Positions 1-7,079 of a stretch of 64,000 nucleotides of DNA are shown here, piece after piece. The stretch covers positions 1 through 64,000 of the forward strand of contig CAKSAJ010000001.1 of assembly GCA_934435195.1 (NCBI GenBank), read 5' to 3'. The position numbers and the translations under genes are program-made. The notes beneath the pieces are model-generated. The model was not told the origin of the DNA. It saw only the letters and a list, made by a program, of their open reading frames with translations, and did not search any database. Source of the DNA: an uncultured Schaedlerella sp. Lineage in GTDB: Bacteria > Bacillota > Clostridia > Lachnospirales > Lachnospiraceae. Each line of letters begins with the position of its first letter. The first letter of the stretch is position 1.

Positions 1-2
1 AA

Positions 3-101
3 GCAGTAAGAAGTATTCGTGAGGACTTCAATTTCTCGATGTGTTTGAGTATATTTAAACATATTTTGAGTGGCAGATCAGAAGGATGGAGAATGAATTA
101 G
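3..101 (+). CDS. C-terminal end of an unknown gene, cut by the window edge
   Basis: An open frame runs from the first bases to a TAG at 99-101, giving about 32 residues. Nothing in it is recognisable. It overlaps the start of the RadC-like gene by 16 bases, which would fit translational coupling in an accessory operon. It could also be a chance open frame, since only the last 32 codons are visible. Confidence 0.3.
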   Translation, partial: AVRSIREDFNFSMCLSIFKHILSGRSEGWRMN

Positions 102-559
102 AAGTTGTGAATATCCGTCTGGTAAAAGAGCCTTCTCTTTATAGTGAGCAGACATTGGACAGTCCACAGGCTGTTGTAGAATTGATGGCAAAGGAGTTAT
201 CGCAATACGACAGAGAAGTATTTTGCATCCTGAATATGAAAAATAATGGACAGGTAATCAATATGAATTTGGTTAGTGTGGGAACAATCAATGCATCTTT
301 GGTAATTCCCAGAGAAGTTTTTAAGAGCAGTATTCTGGCAAATGCTTCTGCAATCATTGGACTTCATAATCATCCCAGTGGCAATGTGAAACCGTCAAAA
401 GAGGATATGATCGTTACGAGGAAGCTGCAGAAGTGCGGACAGCTACTGGGGATAGAATTGCTGGATCATATCATTGTCGGTGGAACTAATGGAAAGATGC
501 TCAGCTTCCGAGAAGAAAAGATGTTGAATGTGACAGGAAGGATGGATTGGGAGAGATAG
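86..559 (+). CDS. RadC-like JAB/MPN domain protein
   Basis: This 157-residue protein matches the C-terminal JAB (MPN+) domain of RadC. The metal-binding signature HNHPSG followed by S-x-x-D is present near residues 92-105, in the spacing expected of a JAMM metalloprotease fold. The helix-hairpin-helix N-terminal half of full RadC is missing. Stand-alone versions of this type are common on integrative elements and prophages rather than in core genomes, so the gene suggests that the left end of the window belongs to a mobile or defence region. Its biochemical activity is not known, because RadC itself has no settled function. The ATG at 86 is supported by GAAGG just upstream, though the spacing is short. 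Confidence 0.8.
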   Translation: MENELEVVNIRLVKEPSLYSEQTLDSPQAVVELMAKELSQYDREVFCILNMKNNGQVINMNLVSVGTINASLVIPREVFKSSILANASAIIGLHNHPSGNVKPSKEDMIVTRKLQKCGQLLGIELLDHIIVGGTNGKMLSFREEKMLNVTGRMDWER

Positions 560-601
560 AAGAAAAAAGAATTAGAAGTTTTTATTTATTGTAATATTTC
601 A

Positions 602-633
602 TGTAGCGGCATTAGTAAAATAGTGTCGCTACA
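602..633. repeat. Inverted repeat between the radC-like gene and the defence operon
   Basis: TGTAGCG at 602-608 pairs with CGCTACA at 627-633, and the stem can be extended by wobble pairs. No T-run follows on either strand, so it is a poor intrinsic terminator. It may be a protein-binding palindrome or a weak hairpin ahead of the promoter at 743. The rest of the 560-742 spacer shows nothing else I can support. Confidence 0.4.
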
Positions 634-742
634 AAAAGCTGACTTATACATTGATATTATATGCATAACTCAAAATAAAATTGTTAAAAATAGAAAAAGA
701 AACAATATATAACGAAAAAATCTCTAAATAAGAAAAATCACA

Positions 743-771
743 TTGACTGAGAGAAGAGTAAAACATATAAT
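743..771 (+). promoter_or_regulatory. SigA-type promoter of the AAA/RloB defence pair
   Basis: TTGACT (743-748) and TATAAT (766-771) are separated by exactly 17 bases. The ATPase start codon lies 21 bases past the -10 box and is preceded by AAGGTGGAGG, so the leader would be very short. Confidence 0.75.
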
Positions 772-791
772 AAAGGTGGAGGTGTATAAGA

Positions 792-2228
792 ATGTTAGTA
801 AAAGTAAGTGTTGAAAATTTTAAATCTTTTGATAAAGCAGCAGAGCTGACAATGATTTCCTCAAATAAAATACGAACAAATGCAAATCACAGGTTAAAGA
901 TAAAAAGTACCCAGTTATTAAAATATGCAGTAGTTTATGGAGCAAATGCATCTGGAAAGACCAATCTGGCATTGTTCTTTAAATTTTTTAAAGATAGTGT
1001 CTGCAATGGTATTCCGATAGAAGCTACACAGATGTTTTGTAAGAATCGGCAGGAGAATAAGGAACGAGAAAGTAGTTTTGAAATTCAGATTACTGTAGGT
1101 GACAAATTTTATGCCTATGGTTTTTCTGCAGTTTTAAGCAGACGAAAAGTAACCGGAGAATGGTTATATGAATTATATCAGAATGGTTCAGCAAAATGTC
1201 TCTTTGAACGAGAAGGAAGCAAACGTCCGGTGTTAAATGATGGCATTACGCTGACAAACACAGAAAAAAATAAATTTGAAACCTATGCAGATGATTTTGA
1301 AGGAAATGAAACATCTTTGTTCCTGACAGAAATGAATCGCGGGAAAAAATATAGCACACGATCTAAATTATTGTTCTTCCGGGATGTATATGATTGGATT
1401 CAGAATCATATTTCGATTATCACACCGGATACGCCATTGATTGATTTGGAATATTATTATGATGATAATTCGCTGAAGCTGATTAACAAATTGATCAAAA
1501 CATTTGATACGGGTATCAGCCAGGTGAAAATTGAAGAAATTACATTGGATGAGTTATCAAATGCATTGCCGAAATCAGTATTTGATAAGATGATGCAGCA
1601 TGTAAAAAATAGAATGGAAGAGCAGGAAGAACCATCATTCAGAATGACGATGAGGTCGAAGGAAACTTTCTTTAATATCGAAGTTGAAGGACATTCTGAA
1701 CCGAAGGTCACAACAATCCGGTTGCATCATAATAAGTCATTTTATGAGTTCGGTTTTGATGAAGAGTCTGATGGAACAAGAAGATTATTCGATTTGATGG
1801 ATATGCTGTTGAATAAACGAGAAGATGTTCTTTATGTTGTGGATGAATTGGAGAGAAGCTTACATCCGAAGCTGACAGAACGATTTTTGCAATTGTTTAT
1901 GCAGCTACATGATGAGCAGCGTATGCAGCTATTGTTCACTACACATGAATCATCCATTATGGATCAGGCTATTTTTAGAAGGGATGAAATCTGGTTTGTA
2001 GAACGTAACGCAGAAAATGCAAGCTCTATTTATTCCTTAGATCGTTTCAAGGAGAGGTATGATAAAGTGTTGAGCAAGGCATATCTGGAAGGAAGATATG
2101 GTGCGATACCGGTATTTTCAACATTCGATTTTGCGCGAGCAACGAGTCAGACGGATGTGCTTGCACAGACACCTGACGACTGCAGCGACAGTGCAGAAAG
2201 TATTTCTGCACCTAGAGAGGAGGAGTAG
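792..2228 (+). CDS. AAA-family (RloA/AbiLi-like) ATPase of an abortive-infection pair
   Basis: The 478-residue protein is an SMC/OLD-like AAA ATPase. The N-terminus (VENFKSF) is typical of the AAA_15/AAA_21 families. Walker A is GANASGKT at about residues 50-57. Walker B with the catalytic acid is VVDELERSLHP near 349-359, and an H-loop (TTHESS) follows near 382. The partner gene begins two bases after its stop and encodes an RloB-family protein. ATPase plus RloB is the architecture of AbiLi/AbiLii (RloA/RloB), a known anti-phage arrangement, so a role in phage sensing is likely by family and context. The C-terminal 25 residues are polar and acidic and look unstructured. It could also be an effector-linked ATPase of a related PARIS/OLD-type system. 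Confidence 0.85.
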   Translation: MLVKVSVENFKSFDKAAELTMISSNKIRTNANHRLKIKSTQLLKYAVVYGANASGKTNLALFFKFFKDSVCNGIPIEATQMFCKNRQENKERESSFEIQITVGDKFYAYGFSAVLSRRKVTGEWLYELYQNGSAKCLFEREGSKRPVLNDGITLTNTEKNKFETYADDFEGNETSLFLTEMNRGKKYSTRSKLLFFRDVYDWIQNHISIITPDTPLIDLEYYYDDNSLKLINKLIKTFDTGISQVKIEEITLDELSNALPKSVFDKMMQHVKNRMEEQEEPSFRMTMRSKETFFNIEVEGHSEPKVTTIRLHHNKSFYEFGFDEESDGTRRLFDLMDMLLNKREDVLYVVDELERSLHPKLTERFLQLFMQLHDEQRMQLLFTTHESSIMDQAIFRRDEIWFVERNAENASSIYSLDRFKERYDKVLSKAYLEGRYGAIPVFSTFDFARATSQTDVLAQTPDDCSDSAESISAPREEE

Positions 2229-2230
2229 CC

Positions 2231-2932
2231 TTGGCTCCAGTAAGAAGTTATACGAATTGGAATAGCAGAACTACAGATGAAGAAGAACAGATTGAGCCTT
2301 ATCGTAAATATTTCTTCATATGTGAGGGTGCTAATACCGAAACATGGTATTTCAAAAAGTTAATTGATATCCGAAAAGAGTTAAATATTCATCCATTAAT
2401 CGATATCCGGTTACTTGAAAAAACAGAGGGAGACAGGGACATTTCATTCCCAAGACGTTTGATTGAGTTCGCAGAAAATCAGAAAGAAAATCCGGAAATA
2501 GCATTTGATAAAGAACGAGATAAGATGATTGTTGTATTTGATGGGGATATTTTTGAAGAAAAAGTACTTGATTATGATGAATTGGTAGCAGAAGGTGAGA
2601 AAAATAATATATTAGCAGTTAGCAATCCGGCATTTGAACTGTTCCTGTTGTTGCATTATAAAAATTCATACGAAGATGATATTGAACCAAATGCTGAACA
2701 GATTATCCAGAATGAAAAAGATGGACATCAGACATTTATCTATAAGCTGTTACTTGCCAGAACAGGAATCAATCCCAAAAAGAATTCTGCAATTGGAGAA
2801 CTGGCGAAGAATATAGAGATTGCTATTGAGCAGGAAAAGAAAATCAATGAAGATATTCATCAGTGTAAAGGACAGATTACGTGTAATATAGGTCGGATTA
2901 TTGATGAGATTCGGAAAGATGATGGGAACTAA
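2231..2932 (+). CDS. RloB/AbiLii-family protein
   Basis: The 233-residue protein starts with TTG, preceded by AGAGGAGG about 7-14 bases upstream. The N-terminal part (FFICEGANTETWYFKKL) and the later VVFDGD and SNPAFELFLLLHY blocks are hallmarks of RloB, which has a Toprim-like fold and probably acts as the nuclease or effector arm. These blocks supply the acidic residues expected of a Toprim core (E in CEGANTE, D in VFDGD). The gene is two bases downstream of the ATPase, so the two are translationally coupled and probably form one complex. The specific target is not inferable. An alternative reading as a DUF4435 (AriB) protein is less likely, because the CEGANTE and NPAFELFL motifs fit RloB better. 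Confidence 0.85.
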   Translation: MAPVRSYTNWNSRTTDEEEQIEPYRKYFFICEGANTETWYFKKLIDIRKELNIHPLIDIRLLEKTEGDRDISFPRRLIEFAENQKENPEIAFDKERDKMIVVFDGDIFEEKVLDYDELVAEGEKNNILAVSNPAFELFLLLHYKNSYEDDIEPNAEQIIQNEKDGHQTFIYKLLLARTGINPKKNSAIGELAKNIEIAIEQEKKINEDIHQCKGQITCNIGRIIDEIRKDDGN

Positions 2933-3046
2933 TAAAAACAATTAATTTGAGAGCGGTTGCTTTAACATATTAAGATATAAAGAGCAAAACTATGTCGCAA
3001 CATGCTGTAACATGTAAATGGAGATTATATGGAAGGATGAACGCGC

Positions 3047-4927
3047 ATGGAGAATAAAGTTATAATATTAGGTGCTGGTATAGGTGCAATGACGATGGGA
3101 TTTGAAAATGCTGGTTGTAGCGTTGTTGCAGCTTATGAAAAGGATAGAAGGGCAATTGAACTTTATAAGAAAAATATAAGTGATGAAATAAATGAACTGG
3201 ATCAATTATGGGCAAGCAATTTGGAAGATATGCCAGATATAGATATATTAGCATGTGATTTTTATAGAGTATTTTATAGAGATTTAAGTATAGCTGGTCG
3301 AAAACAAAAAAATGCCAGAGATGTTAATAATGTCATTAAATTGATTTTAGATTATAGAATGCCGAAAATTATATGCTTTTTTATACCGCAGGCTTGTTTG
3401 AAATTGAAACAGTTTGTACAGTTGTTAGACGATATAAATAGTAGAGGATATAATTACAAATATAAGCAAATAGCTACAGAACAGGCAACTGGATTACCAA
3501 TAGTAGAGAAAAGAGTCTATTTAGTGGCAATTCATAGGTTATTAGATGATGCATTTGAATTTCCTTATTTTGATGAAAAGAAAATGCTTTCGCCAGAAGA
3601 AATATTGGAAAATAAGCCTGTAGAAGAATTTTATCGAAACGTTAATCACAATTATGTTAGTGAGATAAGTACAAAAGATACATTTTTTTGTTGGAAACAA
3701 AATAAATACATAGAATCAGATTTAGCAGATACAAATTTAATAAAGATTCCATTGGTCAGGGATAAAAAAGTAATCAGAAAGATAACTCATAGAGAATTGG
3801 CAAGGTTGAAGAATCTGCCAGATGATTATCGACTTGATACAAGAAATAAAGCGTGGATGTATAGACAGTTGATGTATGCTCCTAATATAAAAATCATGGA
3901 ACAAATAGCAAGTGAAATAGGAAATACATTGAAAAGAAATATTTTACAAAAGTCGAATATGATGAGAGGACAAACATTTGCAGAATTGTTTAGAAGATAT
4001 CTTATCTCAAAGTGTAAAAATATAGCAGAAGAAAAATTGTGTGATTTTAAATGTAATGTTGATGGAAAAGATATTTGTTTTGAATTAAAAATTTACAATA
4101 GCGATTATGCAATTGAAAAAAATATAAAGCGAGCATGTGAAAGATTATTGCGATTAAAAGGTGATAATTTAATTTTAGTTATCGGAAATATTGTTTCAAA
4201 AGAAATAAAAGCAAATTGTTTTGAAACATACGGGATATATATTTGGGATGTGAAAAATTTACTTTGGTTATTTGAAGAATACTCAGATATAAAAAATGAA
4301 TTTATATCGTTATTAACATATAGTGTAGATGATTTACAATTAGAAATTCCAGAGCCGCAATTATTTGAAGAAAAACAAATCAAAAAAAGGGAGAAAACAT
4401 GGGAAGAACAGTTAAAAGATATACAACCGGGAAAAGAATTTTTTAAGGAATATGAAAAGATTTGTACAGAAATTTTGAAAAATGTACTTGGAGAGTATTT
4501 GAGTTTATGGGCTGTGCAAGAGCATTCCAATGATGGGTTATACTGTTTTGATTTGTGTTGTAAAATCAAAAATGGGGTGAATCAGGATTTCTTTAACACA
4601 ATACAAAATTATTTTAATACAAAATATATAGTATTTGAATTCAAAAATTATAAAGAAAAAATAACTCAAAGAGAAATTTATACGACAGAAAAATATTTGT
4701 ATAAAAAGGCATTAAGAAGTGTGGCAATTATTGTGTCAAGAGAAGGAGCAAGTAGAAATGCACTTTCAGCAACAAAAGGTTGCTTGAGGGAAAATGGAAA
4801 GTTGATTTTATGTTTATCTGATAAAGATTTAAACGAACTGATTCGTATAAAGGAAAAAGACGAACAACCAACAGCAGAGTTTTTTGAAGCTATGTTAGAT
4901 GATATACTGATACATTTGGAAAAATAA
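3047..4927 (+). CDS. Catalytically dead C5-cytosine methyltransferase fused to two PD-(D/E)xK nuclease-like domains
   Basis: The protein has 626 residues in three parts. Residues 1-292 follow the order of C5-cytosine MTase motifs: motif I (ILGAGIGAM, 7-15) with a conserved acid after strand 2 (YEKD, 30-33), the motif IV tail (DLSIAG, 79-84), motif VIII (GLPIVEKRVYLV, 149-160), and motifs IX-X (ITHRELARLKNLPDD to YRQL). The catalytic PCQ is replaced (Tyr77 sits where Cys is expected), the ENV motif VI reads F-I-P (112-114), and QxRxR reads I-V-E-K-R. SAM may still bind, but methylation is not expected. Residues 305-430 form a first PD-(D/E)xK-like domain (D333, E346-L-K348). Residues 463-600 form a second (D502, E531-F-K533, then IIVSREGASRNA), resembling Mrr-type restriction domains. 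An AAGGA ribosome site lies upstream. It follows the AbiL-like pair by 114 bp and is probably a DNA-targeting defence protein that uses the dead methylase as a recognition module. That role is inference. Confidence 0.75.
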   Translation: MENKVIILGAGIGAMTMGFENAGCSVVAAYEKDRRAIELYKKNISDEINELDQLWASNLEDMPDIDILACDFYRVFYRDLSIAGRKQKNARDVNNVIKLILDYRMPKIICFFIPQACLKLKQFVQLLDDINSRGYNYKYKQIATEQATGLPIVEKRVYLVAIHRLLDDAFEFPYFDEKKMLSPEEILENKPVEEFYRNVNHNYVSEISTKDTFFCWKQNKYIESDLADTNLIKIPLVRDKKVIRKITHRELARLKNLPDDYRLDTRNKAWMYRQLMYAPNIKIMEQIASEIGNTLKRNILQKSNMMRGQTFAELFRRYLISKCKNIAEEKLCDFKCNVDGKDICFELKIYNSDYAIEKNIKRACERLLRLKGDNLILVIGNIVSKEIKANCFETYGIYIWDVKNLLWLFEEYSDIKNEFISLLTYSVDDLQLEIPEPQLFEEKQIKKREKTWEEQLKDIQPGKEFFKEYEKICTEILKNVLGEYLSLWAVQEHSNDGLYCFDLCCKIKNGVNQDFFNTIQNYFNTKYIVFEFKNYKEKITQREIYTTEKYLYKKALRSVAIIVSREGASRNALSATKGCLRENGKLILCLSDKDLNELIRIKEKDEQPTAEFFEAMLDDILIHLEK

Positions 4928-4932
4928 GAATT

Positions 4933-4973
4933 AAAAGTACAGAACAAACATTCGATTCGCTCTGTACTTTTTT
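4933..4973 (+). terminator. Intrinsic terminator after the defence island
   Basis: AGTACAGA (4936-4943) pairs with TCTGTACT (4961-4968), followed by a T-run and preceded by an A-run, so it can work in both directions. It isolates the accessory segment from uvrB. Confidence 0.85.
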
Positions 4974-5071
4974 CCTTTTGAATGATATACTGGACAAGTA
5001 ACAATACTAAGAAAACAACTACTATTTCTAAAATTATCACCGCCAGATTTGAGCGGATTAGGAGAAATCAT

Positions 5072-7060
5072 ATGGATCATTTTGAATTAGTATCAGAATA
5101 TAAACCAACAGGAGATCAGCCACAGGCAATCAAAGAACTAGTCGAAGGTTTTAAAGAAGGCAATCAGTGCCAGACATTGCTTGGCGTCACCGGATCTGGT
5201 AAGACATTTACGATGGCGAATGTCATCCAACAATTGAATAAACCAACGCTGATCATAGCACACAATAAAACACTGGCAGCACAGTTGTATGGGGAATTTA
5301 AAGAGTTCTTTCCAAATAACGCAGTGGAATACTTTGTCTCCTATTATGACTACTATCAACCAGAAGCCTATGTTCCGTCTTCAGATACTTATATTGCTAA
5401 GGATTCAGCAATTAACGATGAGATAGATAAATTGCGGTTATCCGCAACAATGGCACTGACAGAACGCAGAGATGTTATTATAGTAGCCAGTGTTTCTTGT
5501 ATTTATGGCCTTGGTAGTCCATTAGATTATCAGAATATGGTTATTTCATTGCGTCCGGGCATGGAGAAGGACAGGGATGAATTGATTTCAAAATTAATAG
5601 AAATTCAGTACAATCGTAATGATATGGATTTTCATAGAGGTACATTTCGTGTCAGAGGAGATGTTGTGGAAGTGATACCGGCCAATGCTGAAAGCACTGC
5701 TATCAGAGTAGAATTTTTTGGAGATGAGATTGATAGAATTGTTGAAGTTGATGTGTTAACCGGTGAAATTAAGGGCGAATTAAAACATGCGGCAATTTTC
5801 CCGGCTTCACATTATGTTGTTGATAAGGAAAATATAAAACGTGCTGTAGGTGCGATTGAAGATGAATTGGAAGAACGTGTAAAGGAATTCAAGCGCCAAG
5901 ATAAATTATTGGAGGCACAGCGTATAGCAGAGCGTACAAATTTTGATGTTGAAATGTTAAAAGAAACAGGTTTTTGTTCCGGTATTGAAAATTATTCCAG
6001 ACATTTATCAGGATTGCAACCGGGGCAGCCGCCATACACATTGATTGATTATTTTCCGGATGATTTTATCATGATGATTGATGAATCACATAAGACGGTT
6101 CCGCAAATAGCGGGAATGTACCATGGAGATCAGTCAAGAAAAACAACGCTTGTTGATTATGGATTCCGTTTGCCTTCTGCTAAAGATAACAGACCACTTA
6201 ATTTTGAGGAGTTTGAAAGCAAGCTGAATCAAGTGCTGTTTGTCTCAGCTACACCCGGCGTGTATGAGGAAGAACATGAATTACTACGTGCTCAGCAGGT
6301 GATTCGTCCAACAGGCCTTCTGGATCCTGAGGTAGAAGTACGGCCGGTTGAGGGACAGATAGATGATCTGCTAGGTGAGATTAATAAAGAAGTTGCGAAA
6401 AAGAATAAAGTATTAATCACAACATTGACGAAAAGAATGGCAGAAGATTTAACAGACTATTTAAGAGAAGTCGGTGTACGTGTAAAATATTTACATTCCG
6501 ATATTGATACATTGGAACGAACAGAGATTATACGTGATATGCGTATGGATGTTTTTGATGTATTGGTCGGGATTAATTTGCTGCGAGAAGGCTTAGATAT
6601 TCCGGAGATTACACTTGTTGCAATTTTAGATGCAGATAAGGAAGGATTTTTGAGATCGGAGACTTCATTGATACAGACGATAGGACGTGCGGCGAGAAAT
6701 GCAGAAGGTCATGTTATTATGTATGCTGATACGGTGACCGATTCTATGAGAATGGCAATAGAAGAAACAAAAAGACGTCGAGAAATTCAGATGAAATATA
6801 ATGAGGAAAATGGAATCACACCTCAGACAATTAAAAAAGCAGTTCGAGATTTGATCAGCATTTCTAAGAAAGTGGATACTTCGGAATTACAGCTTGAGAA
6901 AGATCCGGAATCTATGAGCAAAGAGGAACTGGAGAAATTAATCGGAAGTATTACAAAGAAGATGAAAAAAGCAGCAGCAGAATTGAATTTTGAACTTGCA
7001 GCAGAGTTGCGAGATAAACTTATAGAGTTAAAAAAAGCATTCAATGAGATAGAGGATTAA
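5072..7060 (+). CDS. uvrB: UvrABC system protein B
   Basis: UvrB is the DNA-damage verification helicase of nucleotide excision repair. It is loaded by UvrA and recruits UvrC. The 662-residue product has the Walker A GVTGSGKTFT, the beta-hairpin YYDYYQPEAYVP, the DESH motif II, SATPG, the LREGLDIPE and QTIGRAARN helicase motifs, and the C-terminal UVR domain (AAELNFELAAELRDKL) that contacts UvrC. A longer in-frame start at 4982 exists, but MDHFELVSEYKP at 5072 is the conserved N-terminus and has GGAG 11 bases upstream. uvrA follows after 19 bases. Confidence 0.98.
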   Translation: MDHFELVSEYKPTGDQPQAIKELVEGFKEGNQCQTLLGVTGSGKTFTMANVIQQLNKPTLIIAHNKTLAAQLYGEFKEFFPNNAVEYFVSYYDYYQPEAYVPSSDTYIAKDSAINDEIDKLRLSATMALTERRDVIIVASVSCIYGLGSPLDYQNMVISLRPGMEKDRDELISKLIEIQYNRNDMDFHRGTFRVRGDVVEVIPANAESTAIRVEFFGDEIDRIVEVDVLTGEIKGELKHAAIFPASHYVVDKENIKRAVGAIEDELEERVKEFKRQDKLLEAQRIAERTNFDVEMLKETGFCSGIENYSRHLSGLQPGQPPYTLIDYFPDDFIMMIDESHKTVPQIAGMYHGDQSRKTTLVDYGFRLPSAKDNRPLNFEEFESKLNQVLFVSATPGVYEEEHELLRAQQVIRPTGLLDPEVEVRPVEGQIDDLLGEINKEVAKKNKVLITTLTKRMAEDLTDYLREVGVRVKYLHSDIDTLERTEIIRDMRMDVFDVLVGINLLREGLDIPEITLVAILDADKEGFLRSETSLIQTIGRAARNAEGHVIMYADTVTDSMRMAIEETKRRREIQMKYNEENGITPQTIKKAVRDLISISKKVDTSELQLEKDPESMSKEELEKLIGSITKKMKKAAAELNFELAAELRDKLIELKKAFNEIED

Positions 7061-7079
7061 TGACAGTAGGAGACAGAAT

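Noticed and set aside
3047..4927. Active type II restriction-modification methyltransferase
   Set aside because: The catalytic Cys, ENV and QxRxR motifs are all altered, so an active enzyme is not supported, although the fold is kept.
4982..5071. Upstream start of uvrB
   Set aside because: The extra 30 residues lie between the terminator and the conserved MDHFELVSEY start and have no ribosome site.
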